Source: Cercis canadensis (lineage: Eukaryota > Streptophyta > Magnoliopsida > Fabales > Fabaceae). From it: a stretch of DNA of 64,000 bases. A program made the position numbers and the translations under genes. The stretch lies in contig QAOA01006734.1 of assembly GCA_003255065.1 (NCBI GenBank), positions 399,759 to 463,758 on the forward strand. The letters are read 5' to 3'. The notes beneath the pieces were generated by a model. It did not search any database, was not told the origin of the DNA, and worked only from the letters and a program-made list of their open reading frames with translations. Below are positions 23,161-35,299 of this stretch, piece after piece (the stretch's first letter is position 1; each line of letters begins with the position of its first letter).

Positions 23161-26025
23161 CTATGAGTGTCTAAAATTCACATCGTGCGTTGGCTCATTT
23201 TCTTCATCATCCCCGTCAGACATCGATGTGACATCATCAGAATCCTGATATGCAGAGGAACCATAATGCTCAGTTTTGGTTACTTTGTTAAACTCAATTC
23301 AAGAATCAGAGTGATTTCAAACATAACAAATAGAAAATCTAACTAACCTGATACCGGCGCTGAGCACTGTTTTGAATTGCTCCGATCGTCTTAATAATTA
23401 TGTACATGGGTAGAATAATTCCACTAGCTCTAAGTATAAATACCTGAAATCAAAACCCAAACGGGGAAAGTTCCCTAAGTATGAAGTGTTCATAACTGCG
23501 ATGATTTAAAAGCTAGGCATTCTTCTTTTCTTCTTTTTCATTGGAATTTGGAAATCGGGAACTTACTGTAAGAAGTGTAAATGGGTAGTCTTCCGTTCCA
23601 CTTGTGAGCACCGTGAAAAGATGTCTTACGAGCAAAACAAGTGTAAACTGCAAATTTGAATTGATGAGTTACTGTTAGAGAAGTCTACATGTAATAATGG
23701 TTAATAATATAAAGTCTAGATCATAACTGAGGTTCCTTCATTGACCTCACATGCAAAATTGAAGTGTCCTCTCAAACTGGTTTTAAATTTGTGTTTGCTA
23801 TATCTGCCAACTTTTGCAAGTTTAGGCCCCGTTTTAATACTTTAGAGCTCTTCAACAAAAAATATTTTTAAAGCTAAAAAGATGGAACTTCTTAAAAATA
23901 TTAATTTAAACTTGAGAAAATTATTATTTTGTTTTAAAAGTAAAAAAAAAAAAAAAATCATTTGATTCTAAACATAATAGATTTTCAATTTGGTTCCTAT
24001 TATACTATATGAAATGTTCAATATACTCTTTTGTATTATGCGGTTAATAATTTTTGAACCAAATAATAATTTTTTCTTTAAACTTTAAAAAGGTACCTTT
24101 TTTTTAAAATCCAAACACTACAAAAGTGGTTTTCTTCTTAAAATAAAATTATTTTATAATAAACTTTTTTAAAAGCTCAAAGTACTTAAACCAATCCACA
24201 GGTAAGTTGGCCTAAATGAGAAGACTTTTTTGAATGAGATAAGGAAAATAGTCCACAGGGTCAGGGTCAGGGTCAAGTGGTCACCAACTGATTTTCGGCT
24301 CCTCACTTCCTTGGAGAGAAAATATGTATTTCAAGTCAATATTGCTCTTGGAGCCCTGAGTTGGCAATGGCATCCTATTTTGAATAAAAAATGGTCAATC
24401 TAGTTGGCATAACTGCCATACTACGTTGGAGTCTTTGACTCATTCTAATCCAAGTTCACTAAGCATGTGTCTATTCCAAGTGTCCTGCGTTTAGAACTAT
24501 AATTATGCAAATACAATAATAAGCTTGGTCTGCAGTAAATGCAAGTTGCCAGGGTTCACTGGATTAGCTAGAATTAACAAGATTTGATTAAAATCGATAG
24601 ATAGATGGATAGATAAAATGCTTACAGCCAAAGCCAGTGATCGACAGCAAGACGCGCTTCTATCCGCGGCAGATGTGCATTCAGCGTACTCGTTATCTCT
24701 AGGTATTCCTTCAACTATACCCTCTAATCTTGCGTTTAATGCTTCATGCTCACTTCTTGGAATTTGTAGGCTATCTCTGCAGTAACGTATCAACGCAGTT
24801 GAGTCAATTTTTCACACTTTATAATTGCCAAATTTTCTAAAAACAAAAATGATGTTAAAGAAAGAACATGACAACGTAATCTTTAGTCAAGGGTTCACAT
24901 TTCAGAATTGTGACATTGAATAATTAGCTGTAAGCCAGATACGTTTACTTTGATTGAATTGTACGCGGGAAAGCTGAGTGCCTTTGAGTTGTAACCATGG
25001 AAATTAAATTATTATTATATGATATTCAATAAAAAGGTAATGATACTTAAATTAATAAATATATGTGATCACATATGGTAAAGTACCTAATGGTCATTGC
25101 TGCATCAATTATCTGATTCTGAGGTTTCTTTGGAGGTGCTGTATATCCAGGTTCATATTGCTGCAATAACAAAAATTAAGTCAATTTGTCTCATCAATTT
25201 CTTCTTGTACTTCAACCCTTTCAGAGAGGATTATACTATATAGCAAATATTAGAAGGGGGTTCTGTTCATTGGACGCGGACAAATAACATTTTTTGATAG
25301 AATCCCAAAGAAAAGTTTCGTTGTTTCTCACTTCTCTACAATACTAAAAAGAAATGAAGATTAAACGAACAAGAACCAAAATGTTTGTAGTGGAGAAATC
25401 ATTAAACATTTCTATATTATAACACAGAGAGGGAGAGAGACTTGATATTATAACAGCTAAAGACAAACATGAAGCACCAAAATCCAAAATCAAACAAAAA
25501 GAACAAGAGTGATAAGGGTATGGGCATAGTTTATATAACTCTGAATCAGAAAGGACAGCCGACCCAATTTATACAACCAATCCCTTTTTTTTATTAAAAC
25601 AGAACAAAATTCATTTTCTAGTTGCAATATATGAAAACCGATTGTAACTTATTAAAGAAAAATAAAAACATTTCCTGGAGTACAAACTTGTAAAACAAAA
25701 AACTAAATGATCAAGATTGATACCTGGAGACATATTTCACAAGTTGTATTTCCTTTCTCGTCGCACCATCTCTGTATGCAATCTCTATGAGCAAACTGAA
25801 CAAGAAAACAGAGTTATTGAAGAGATGATTCTCATAAGAAAAAAAAAAAAGAACCGAAACCCAGAATAATCTTGGAAATTCTTGATTCACCTTAACGGTC
25901 CCAGAGCAAGCACAAGGAGCTTCCAAACTTTTTGAGCTCTCAAATTCTTCTTCATGGCATATTCTGCAGCGAGAAAACCCAGAAATTGATTTCAAATCGT
26001 CGATAAACAAAACTACCTCTGCCAT
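23161..26025 (-). CDS. RING-CH (MARCH-type) membrane E3 ubiquitin ligase
   Basis: Predicted ubiquitin ligase anchored in an endomembrane. Seven coding exons: 25891-26025, 25724-25795, 25087-25160, 24626-24776, 23567-23647, 23348-23443, 23161-23244, giving 230 aa. The RING-CH (C4HC3) finger is complete: CRIC, then C-A-C, then H-x2-C-IQRWC, then CEICL, at residues 20-69. A proline-rich linker follows, then two hydrophobic segments (around [12 protein letters not shown] and [23 protein letters not shown]) and an acidic tail. The layout matches the small Arabidopsis RING-CH proteins of the At1g14260 type. An in-frame ATG at 26040 would add five residues; [10 protein letters not shown] is chosen because relatives start similarly. 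A TATA-like TTTATATAAAG and a GA-rich leader lie at about 26060-26148. The substrate is unknown. Confidence 0.88.
23826..24207. mobile_element. Probable MITE with inverted ends
   Basis: The left end (GTTTTAATACTTTAGAGCT) and the reverse complement of the right end (GGTTTAAGTACTTTGAGCTT) match imperfectly. The interior is A/T-homopolymer rich without an ORF. It lies in RING-CH intron 4, between the exons at 23567-23647 and 24626-24776. The exact borders and target duplication are unclear. Confidence 0.5.
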
Positions 26026-26149
26026 AGTTCTCACACCCACTGCTCTCTGTTTCTTAAAACTTCTTTCTTCGTTTTCAAATTCTGTTTGTTACTTCGTTTC
26101 TCTCTCCCTCTCTCTGTCTCTCTCTAGAGTTTGAGCTTTATATAAAAGA

Positions 26150-29100
26150 AACAGAGAGGCTTGGAATTACAAAGCTACCCTTGTATATATGATTATCAAC
26201 GTCATATTTTTTTTTTTTTATCTATATTATCATTTAAATCTCTCTCTTTTTCTTTTCAACAGGTATGGGGCTAAATCGGAGACCTAATTTCAGAGAAACC
26301 TAACAAAGAAGGCTGGCTTTGACCGCATAAACTTGGGAAGGAAACTTGCGATGCAAGGTCAAACCGAACTTGGTTCTAGCTTCCTCTTATGCATAAATGG
26401 AAACTGAGAAGAAAAAAAAAAATTCTACTTTTATAAAATTCTTTGCTTAAATAAAAAGAGCAGCCGTAGGTGGCATGTGACAAATACAAATTGGAAGGGT
26501 AAGAGAGAGAAAGAAATGCATCTCCTATAGTGTCTTGGTAAGAAAAGCATATGCATCTCACAATTTGGAGGAATATAGAAAAATTCTTTTGGGGGGCACC
26601 TTCCCATGAATTTTATCTGTCTCCTGACAAGAAAATGAATTTATGTGTTTATTAAACCAATCATAACACGTTAACACACGATACTCCTTTTGTTATTTTC
26701 CAATTGGATATATCATATACCTTAGCCCGCTATTATCTTCATTAACTATTTAGGATATTTCGTTTACATTTATGAGTTGATATTTTCTTTTCAAATTTGT
26801 CGTTCTTGTTTTCTTGCGTTGACCTTAAATCTAATGCTCAATGTGAACCACCTAACCATTGCCTCGTAATAAATGTTGCTCCTTCTTTTTGTTTCAAGAA
26901 ATAATTTTCATTATTTTTTTAGATACAAATATTTTTTCATTATTAGTTATTAATAAGTTACAAGTTTTTTTTGAGAGAGAATAATAAGTTAAAAAAATAA
27001 AGATAATATATTTATTTTAGATACAATCGCTGCTATTGCTAAATTATTAAACACAATTATTTAGGAGAAAGTAGGAAACAATGCAAATGTAATCCATCAA
27101 TTCCTTAAAACAATAGAAAAATTTGAATGGATAGAATATTTTTTAAAGAAAAAATGATGGAGACCAGGCAAAGAGGTGATATCATTATCATGTACACCTT
27201 TTAATTTTGTTTAATTTTAATATGGTTTGGTGTTAAAGGGGGCACAATTACAAATTTATGCATTGATCAAACCATATTTTATGGGACTAGGATACCTTTA
27301 TCTCTGTTCCTCCGCCTACACTTCAAAATTCTCCTTTCCAGATTTTGAATCTGGTACCTATGATCCTTTACAAACGGTAACAAACGTTCAAACAAACTGA
27401 AATTTAAATTGCNTTCTCCTTTCCAGATTTTGAATCTGGTACCTATGATCCCTTACAAACGGTAACAAACGTTCAAACAAACTGAAATTTAAATTGCTGG
27501 GCCCCATTACTGAGTTAAATTGATAAGCAAACGCGCTCACCGAAATGCATGATCAACTGTGTCGACACGTGGGGCCTCCTTTGCACGCCACGCTGTACAC
27601 TTTCTTTTTTATCTCCTTAATTTTTAATAATACAATTAATTAAATATATATTTTTTTGGAAGAATCTTTGATTTGTTAACCTAATTGATTTTTCTCTTCG
27701 TTTTCCCCCCCCCCTCTCTCTAAAACTGAACAGTAAAGGGAACGATAATATTCTTTTTTGGTTTATTTATTCGTATATTTGAGAAAGCTGACACACGTGC
27801 TTATCCTTCCTCGGTCTTATCGTCTCTCTTAGAAATTAAATGTTTTGGAATTATTCAAAAATAATGGGCAATCCTTGTCATTTAGAAGCTTCACAAAGAG
27901 GAGGGGGGATTGAATTTGAACTTTTTCGAACGTTTTATAAGCAAGTGGGTGAGCAGTGACCTGCATTTGTGGGGACATTACGGTAATATGAGCACTGTTA
28001 ATTGCGTCTCAGACTCTCAGCCTCAGCAGCCATTTCCTATTCATATTTAGCAAGCCAGCCACGTAGGCATGAGAAATTAAAGAAATTAATTAATTTGTTT
28101 TGGAACTTATAAAGGTTGAGCAATTTGGTGGTGGTTGAGAGGGAAGTTTGTTCCGTTAGATGAAAGGTAATGCTGTCATTGTTGAGTTTGGTTTAAGATA
28201 AGGCTTAGGTTATAAAAGATGTTCCAATAAAGGAGGGTGCAATTATCCAGAGTTTGTAGATTGACAGTATGATTACTGATTAGTAGTGGAAACTGGGAGG
28301 TATCTCTCCCGGTTGTTGATGTCTTAGCTTCAAAGTTCATGCATGGGTAAAGATTCTGTCATTTGGATAAAGATGGCCCATGATGCTCCATAAATAATAC
28401 TATACGTGAGACAATATGGGCCAAGATCAATTGCTATCTGGGCCGATGCTGGGTGCTATCATTCTTAATCACTACAAAAATACAAGCAACTCTATCTGGG
28501 CTAGGTCTCATTCACTTTGAGTACTCAATTAGGCTCATGCCTTGGCTTCACAACTCACAAGGGGCTTCCTCCTTAGCCTTCCCTTCACCTCTTCTTGTGC
28601 CTCTTCCAAGGATGATATGGAGTTCAGATTAGGTAATATTCTCAATCCACAACCTCCTACCTCAATTTCATTACTTGTTTATTTACAAGTTTAATTCCAA
28701 ATCGTAACTCAGAATTATTAGTTAATCAATTTTCCAGTCCATTCATTAGATATCGAATATATTGATAATAATTTCAACCAAAAAAAAGACAGGAAACAAC
28801 ATAATATAGATCACCCCCTCAATGCACAAAAAGTTTATGCTCAAACGAATTAAATCACATACTTAATTTTTCTTTTTTAGAATTTGCTATTTGGGTGTTT
28901 GAGCTTGAAATAACCTGAGGATGCTTGATAGGTATCTGGTGGTTGTCGTTTCTCTTTTAATCTTAGGTGGAAAATGAGATATTGAGATTGTTTTCTGGCG
29001 CTTGAAAGGTAACAGTAGCAAAGTTGCATTGGCCAAAGAAAGAAAAAGGTGGCAGTTCCATATTTAGGTGCACCTGTACTCCTCCTACATTGTTGTAGAA

Positions 29101-30433
29101 ATGTAATTATCAATTGAAACTTTACTAGTATATCACCAGTTTAGATTGCTATCTCATGTATGAGACTGGTGAAAACGTCGGCTCCATTCTCCATCACTAA
29201 AAGTAACAAGGATCACCTTCAATCAAACTGCGACCCCACAGAGAGAAAAGTAGATAGTATCTGTCATTTTATAATAATGCTTAGTTTTGCTTCATTTTCA
29301 AAGAAAGATGACAGCTTACGCAAAATAAGTTGAGGAAGTTAATCCATCTAGAATCTTAGATGGGGTTTTAGATTCTAGCCATTCGTTAAAGGGATAAGAA
29401 AATTAGGTGCCAACTGAACACGACACCAGCTGCCACTCAAGTTGCAAAGAAAGGTGCCACATTTAATTGTAGCACTGTGACACGTAGCAGACTTGTAACT
29501 TTGCATTACTACGTTTATTATCTTTTATCAGATATTTGGACTGCCTGTGACCATGACACGATTGGTTGATGATTTAACTAAAATATCTCTTATCTTCATC
29601 AGATATTTCATATTTTGTTTCCAAAGCCAAGGCAAAAGTCAAAGAGAAAAGATTGAACTTTAGTCTTTATTTCACACGTCGGATTTTTTTCTAATAATAT
29701 ATTTCAATAAATTGGAAAAAAAAAACTCAGTCAGGTAGGTTTTTTGGGGTATGATTGATGTTTATCTGTTTTAATATCGATCTAATAATATAAAAAATGT
29801 AGTAAAGAAGATTTTATGTTCGTAAAGAAAATTTAAATTAATTATTGGGACTGCTAATTATATAAATTAGGATAATGATAGATTTACATTAATTTTTTTG
29901 CACACAAATTGTAGTGTGATAAAATTAAGTTTGACCAAAAAAAAAATAGGATGAGTTAAATTTACATTTTTTTTTTATAAAATATACTTGATAAAATATT
30001 GTAAAGATTAAAATGTAAGTATTACGGTGAGTCTTCGTTAAAGTGAACCTTGCCTAAAATCTTTACTAACCCAAAAAATGGCATATTATTACTTAATTAT
30101 ATGTAATTAGATAATGGAAACTAAAATTTTGAAGAGAGAAATATAGAATGGAAGTGAGAGCCAAGGACGAATGATAGTGTGATTGTGGTATGCATATGTG
30201 ATTACTCAATTATTAGCCTATTTTTCAAAGGAGTTAACAAGTCGTCCTCGTGTTGACTTGACGCAGTAGTAATTTCAAAAGCAGGACAAGAATCCACGGG
30301 CTCGAAACTGGTACTAAACCCGAATTCCGGAGCAGTGGCGTCTATATAGTCCAATCCCATTTGCTTTTGTTATCCACATTTTAAGGCCGAGGAAATTTCT
30401 CAAGCCAGATACAAAAGTTATCGATCAAAGACA
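26150..30433. other. 4.3 kb intergenic region, no gene seen
   Basis: Mostly AT-rich. Only short unsupported ORFs occur (for example 28877-29113 minus). It contains the contig join at 27413 with its flanking 84-bp duplicate, C and T homopolymer runs near 27700, and the promoter of the first stress-protein gene (TATA-like CTATATAGTCC near 30342). Confidence 0.5.
27329..27497 (+). repeat. 84-bp duplicate either side of an N (contig join)
   Basis: 27329-27412 and 27414-27497 are the same 84 bases with one difference (CCTTTAC against CCCTTAC), separated by a single N at 27413. This is the signature of two overlapping contigs joined without merging, so the duplication is probably not biological. 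Confidence 0.9.
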
Positions 30434-31750
30434 ATGGAAGGATCAAGAAAGTTGGAGAAGAAAGAGCGCAAGATAGTGGTGGCTGTGGATGAGAGCAAAG
30501 AGAGCATGTATGCACTGTCATGGTGCATCAGCAATCTCATCTCTGATACCACCACCAACAACAAGCTTGTGCTTCTCTATGTCAAACCACCTCCTGCTGT
30601 TTACTCTCCCTTCGATTCTGCAGGTACCTTCTTCTTAAACACCTACCCATTCTCTTCTGTATATAGCTTTTGTATTTTTCCTTATGGGTTTCACTGATTT
30701 CAGTAATGCTGATATGTTATGTACAGAGTATATATTTTTTAATGATGTTTTGGCGGCCATGGAAAACTATGGGAAGGAATTGGCGACTTCAGTAATGGAA
30801 AGAGCTGAAGCTATTTGCAGGAACTTGAACGTTAACAATGTAGGCTTCTTTATATGTATTACTTTTTTTTTTTCTTTTTTTTTTTTTTCCCTTTTTCCCT
30901 CTTGTTCATCTTCACTAGAAATGTCTTTAACTATGTTGCTGATGATGGGTCTTTAACTCTCTCGGCAGATCAAAATGGAGAGAGTAGTTGGAAGTGGAGA
31001 TGCTAAGGATGTCATATGCAGTGCAGTACAGAAGTTAAAGGCAGATACCTTGGTCATGGGAAGCCACGGTTATGGTTTCTTTAAGAGGTAATTACCACTG
31101 ACTCTTGAAATTCTTTGAGCTTCAAGATACCATTTTATTTATTTATATTTTAGAATAAATATAGATGAATTTTTTGTAAAAAAGTTTCTTCTTGCTATCT
31201 CTGCAGGGCTCTTCTTGGAAGTGTCAGCGATCACTGTGCCAAGTATGCAGTGTGTCCGGTAGTAATTGTAAAGCACCCATAGGAGAAGATGTTCATTTTT
31301 TTCCTTTTGGCCTCTCATCTTCAACTAATATATAGTATTATCCCCTGTTGAGTACAATCTTAGAGAACTTGCTTCTTGTATATATATTAAGAGAAAGTAA
31401 GGTGTATATAGATAATATGAATCATGAATTGTATATACTGCATCCTATAAGATAATCAAGATAGCAACTTTCCTTGCCTCATATTTTACGAGGTGTCTTC
31501 TTATCAATTATCATTGATTTGTTTATATTAGGAGGCCAGGAAAGGAGGAGGGACAGATTTAGTGATTGACCAATTAGTCTGTCAGTAGACTCAGTACTGA
31601 AACTCCCTCCTTCAATGGACACATTCCGAATCCGCAGCATTTACTGCTCTCAACCAATAGCTATATTCAACCAAATTCAGCAAACTCAGGTCCTAAAAGA
31701 ATAAATAGTCCATTATATAGCAAAAAAGAAAATGCAAAAACTTCCAACTG
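30240..31750 (+). repeat. Tandem segmental duplication, unit 1
   Basis: Contains the first stress-protein gene. Promoter and leader (TTGACTTGACGCAG, CAGGACA, GCCAGATACAAAAGTT) and the far 3' flank (near 31530 and 31690) all have counterparts in the unit starting near 32865. The offset grows from about 2.6 to 3.1 kb. Confidence 0.75.
30434..31282 (+). CDS. Universal stress protein A-like, tandem copy 1
   Basis: Small soluble UspA-fold protein of the ATP-binding type, usually linked to stress responses. Four exons: 30434-30623, 30727-30839, 30969-31087, 31207-31282, giving 165 aa. The N-terminus KIVVAVDESKESMYALSW is the conserved beta1 plus Asp of the family. The C-terminal nucleotide-binding motif G-x2-G-x9-G-S is intact (GSHG, then nine residues, then GS). 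The protein ends CPVVIVKHP, as family members do. The leader and promoter are clearly related to those of the next copy. Exact substrate or partner unknown. Confidence 0.92.
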
Positions 31751-33054
31751 GAGAAGACTAACCCTTTGATCAATCATTTTCTATCTTGTTATACTCAAAG
31801 ACAACCAATTAAAAACTGGAAGTAGAAAGGAATAAACCACATCCACAAGATAAGGTCTCATCATGCATGAAAGGATCTCGTAATTGCAAGAAGAAAGAAG
31901 CAGAGGGGGGACCTTGTTGATTCTAGTTACTAGATAAGCAATTCACTTTCTACACCAAATTGGCATATACTAACTACATTCCTCAATCAATCACAAGAAG
32001 CCAATCTAAGAGAGAGAGTGAAAAGGGAGTCAGAAAGCGAGAGAGAATAACAAACTTGGAAAAATCTCTATAAATATCATTTAACTGATAGTAATATCAA
32101 GCAACTTGTGAGTGGTATCCTGAAAGTTGTGTTAGAGAACCAAGAGATTGACTTTTGAGAGTGGGTTCTGCTTTCAAAACCAAGTACATATTAACCATCA
32201 AACATAGTCCCTATCCCGCATTTATCCTTTCAACAATTCATGGGGAAAATCAGGATCATCTAATAGTTTAAATCGAAGACAGCTATATATTCACAGGAAA
32301 CCATAATCCTCAATAAGAAACGAGACTATACAAGTTAAAAAAATATAAGAGCCTTATAAACAGTTTGCAATGTGAAACCAAGAAGGTTCACTAGAAGGAA
32401 AAAAAACATATAATTCAAATTAGCAAAGCTAAAACGTATTTCTGTTCTACCTTGTATTTTTCTTGTGTCTAGAATACAAGAGGAAGCTTTTCGTAGTTCA
32501 TTCTTCTATAATCGTATGGCTGCGCTCGTCTTAGCTTCATCAGATATTTGGTTTGTCTAGCCACAATAAAGTTAACAAGTTATTAAACTTGAGTAGTTGA
32601 TGAAAATCCATTTCGTATACCTCTGTACTTAGTGTACAACCACCATTTTCTTTATGTGTGAAAAATTTCTTAGATGCAGGCACACACTCACAAGTGGCAC
32701 CTAACCTACACCGGAGCCACTATTTTTTTGTTTGTGTGCCTACGTTGGCAAGGTTTAAGCAAGAATTTGTCACTTATCTGTGGGTAAAAATTAAATAAGG
32801 AAAGACTATTTGAGATAATAAAGATACCCCAAAATACAGCCCTATCCATCCATGAGGTTGATTAGACGGTCTCGTGTTGACTCTCCGCAGTTGTTATTCA
32901 AAACCAGGACATGAAACCAGGTGCTACTAAACCGGAAGCAGCTTCTATTTAATCCAATTCCGTTTGCTTCTGTTAGTTATCCACAACATTACATTACAAG
33001 GCCAAGAAAATTTCACAAGCCAGATATACAAGTTCTCTATCTCAGCCGAATACA
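31283..33054. other. Spacer between the two stress-protein genes
   Basis: No gene seen. The first 450 bp share blocks with the region after the second copy (near 34388 and 34825), including a CTAAAAGAATAAATAGTCCATTA-like block that also occurs beside the eL29 pseudogene. The last 180 bp are the duplicated promoter of copy 2. Confidence 0.6.
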
Positions 33055-34880
33055 ATGGAAAAGAAAGAGCGGAAGATAATGGTGGCGGTGGATGAGAGCA
33101 AAGAAAGCATGTATGCGCTGTCATGGTGTATCAGCAATCTCATTTCTGATACCACCACCAACAATAACAAACTCGTGCTTCTCTATGTCAAGCCAACTCC
33201 TCTTGTTTACTCCACCTTTGATTCAGCAGGTTTTGCTTTCTTCTCACTCCAATTATGGAACACTTGGTATTACCATTTCAGAAAATTCGTCTATAACCTT
33301 TTTCTTCTTGGCTTCTTTAACTTCTGTAGTGGTAATTTGATATTTACAGGGTATATGTTGTCTGGTGAATTTTTTGCGGCAATGGAAAAGTACAGCGAAG
33401 AGTTGGCTAATTCGGTAATGGAAAAAGCTGAAGCTGTTTGCAGGAACTTGGAGTACACCAATGTAGGTTTCTATATCTAATTTGTTCCCTTTTCTTTTTC
33501 CTTCTCCCTCTCTATCTCTCGTGTTGCTGATGACGGGGCTCTGCAGATCAATATGGCAAAAGTAGTTGGATGTGGAGATGCTAAGGATGTGATATGCAAT
33601 GCAGTGCAAAAACTGAAGGCCGACACCTTGGTCATGGGAAGCCATGGTTATGGTTTCTTTAAGAGGTACCACTACTTACTCTTCAGGCTCGTTTCATTGA
33701 TCTCTATTTTACAATTATCAAAGGATTAATTGTTTAAAATTTCTCCTCTTACCAAATTGCAGGGCACTCATCGGAAGTGTTAGTGATCACTGTGCTAAGC
33801 ATGCTAAGTGTCCTGTTGTAATTGTAAAGCACCCATAGAACGAATTGTTTTCCCTTTACTTATTTTCAAGTGATCACTTCCTCTTACCGACGCCTTCTGC
33901 TTTCAAGAGTTTCTTTCGGCTTTCTCAACAAGCAGATTCGTGTATAAAGGGGAAAAAGAATTTTATAGATTACTTGAATGATTTATGCTTCAGTGTATAT
34001 AAGTTATGAAGATAGCAACTATCCTTCCTCCCTTTTATCATCAAATTACTGTCGTTGACTGATAACTACTTGATCAGTTCATTTTTTGCCAAGAATGACA
34101 GAAAGCGGTGCTGGGATTTTAAGGGGGCCGGGTGAGGAACCTGAGGACCAAAGCAACTTTTTCTAAAACCGCTGGCATTTTATACACGTTTTCACCCGAA
34201 TCAAAAGGGTAAAAAGCAGTGCAATAAGAAAATCATCAAGAAAGCACTCGAATCAAAAGCTCTTAAGATTATTTTAAATAGATGGATTAATACTGCAAAT
34301 AAGCAGGCAACAAAATCATGGATCTATTCATTAACTGAGCAACAAGTTTGGAAGTAAAGCTATGTTCAGTGGGCACCACAATGTCAATACGAGGAGGCCA
34401 GATAGTGATTGGTCAATTAGTGCATTTTGTATGGACATGCTCAAATGCCTTCAGTGATCTAATGAACCAAATATTAAGTTAATGCAATTTTTCTCATAAT
34501 ATCCCTCACAGGCTCACACAGAGCAGGCTAACGTAATTAGACCCAAGTTTAATTGGGCTAAGATGAGAACAATGTAGGAAGGAAATTACAGAGAGATGGA
34601 ACGTCGCTATTCACAAAGGTCCTTGTAGACTACCCATGATAGATAGAAATGTAGAATATCGGAAATTTTGGATACAACGCATTATAAGAAGCAATTGCTT
34701 TGAATCAATGGCCGTACGCTATGAAAAACCAACCACATTCTAAACTTGTGGTAACAGAGACAATTTGTCTTTGAGATATTTCGAATATGCAATTTTCAAC
34801 AAAATTTATCCAAAGTGAGCAATGTCAGGCCCTAAAAGAATCATCATCCATTATATAGCAAAAAGATGACACTAAAAACT
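32865..34880 (+). repeat. Tandem segmental duplication, unit 2
   Basis: Second unit of the duplication that carries the stress-protein genes; it runs through the gene and into the flank of the eL29 pseudogene. Confidence 0.7.
33055..33838 (+). CDS. Universal stress protein A-like, tandem copy 2
   Basis: Paralogue of the gene at 30434. Four exons: 33055-33229, 33350-33462, 33547-33665, 33763-33838, giving 160 aa. Exons 2, 3 and 4 have exactly the same lengths (113, 119, 76) as in copy 1; exon 1 is shorter because five residues after the start (GSRKL in copy 1) are missing. The G-x2-G-x9-G-S ATP motif is intact. The segment around exon 2's start (YMLSGEFF against YIFFNDVL) is the most divergent part. 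Both copies look intact and expressible. Confidence 0.92.
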
Positions 34881-34962
34881 TGGGTGAAATTAAAAACGTA
34901 AGTATATGCAGCAAAAAGTATTTGGGAGGAGTGGAGTGTAAATAGATGAAACACTTGGATAC
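33839..34962. other. 3' flank of USP copy 2
   Basis: No gene seen. It shares diverged blocks with the flank of copy 1. The intron-side remnant of the eL29 pseudogene runs through its right end on the minus strand. Confidence 0.5.
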
Positions 34963-35260
34963 CCCTTTAGTTGAAGTGTGCCTATGCTTCCTGGGCTTCT
35001 TGATACCGTTCTTATGAGCTTTGTAAGACTGGTTATGACTTATGAGCAGTGTGGTTCTTAGACTAGGCCATTTCTCTGTCAATGGAGATTATCAAATCAA
35101 ATCACTCATACAAACTGCTTCCAATTAGAATCAAAGAATACTACGAGTATGGGACTTACCCGACACGACAGACTTGGTTACGGATCTGCAGACCAAAGAC
35201 GGTGATCTTCGTAGATAAACAAGATCCGACGATTCACGGACGAGGTTTACGTTAGGGTTT
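34963..35260 (-). pseudogene. Ribosomal protein eL29 (RPL29) pseudogene with promoter and intron
   Basis: The first coding exon of cytosolic 60S protein eL29 is plain on the minus strand at 34963-35071: codons for MA-SKNHTAH and then [19 protein letters not shown]. It is broken. Codon 3 is TAG where Lys (AAG) is expected, and a 7-bp insertion after TAH shifts the frame. A 5' UTR exon (about 35160-35250) with a good donor (GG/GTAAGT), an acceptor (GACAG) just before the ATG, and a donor after TKG are all kept, so this is a duplicated gene, not a retrocopy. The second coding exon (MDPKFLRNQRY in relatives) is not found. The ordinary protein has about 60 aa. Confidence 0.85.
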
Positions 35261-35295
35261 TGTTTTGTAAAGGGTACGGGCACGGGCGTAGCCCA
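35252..35295 (-). promoter_or_regulatory. Telo-box and site II element of the eL29 pseudogene
   Basis: On the minus strand AAACCCTAA (35252-35260) and TGGGCT (35290-35295) lie just upstream of and within the leader. This pair is the known promoter signature of plant ribosomal protein genes. Confidence 0.7.
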
Positions 35296-35299
35296 TAAT

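Noticed and set aside
28877-29113. 78-codon minus-strand ORF
   Set aside because: No domain, no splice context, no sign of conservation from sequence alone.
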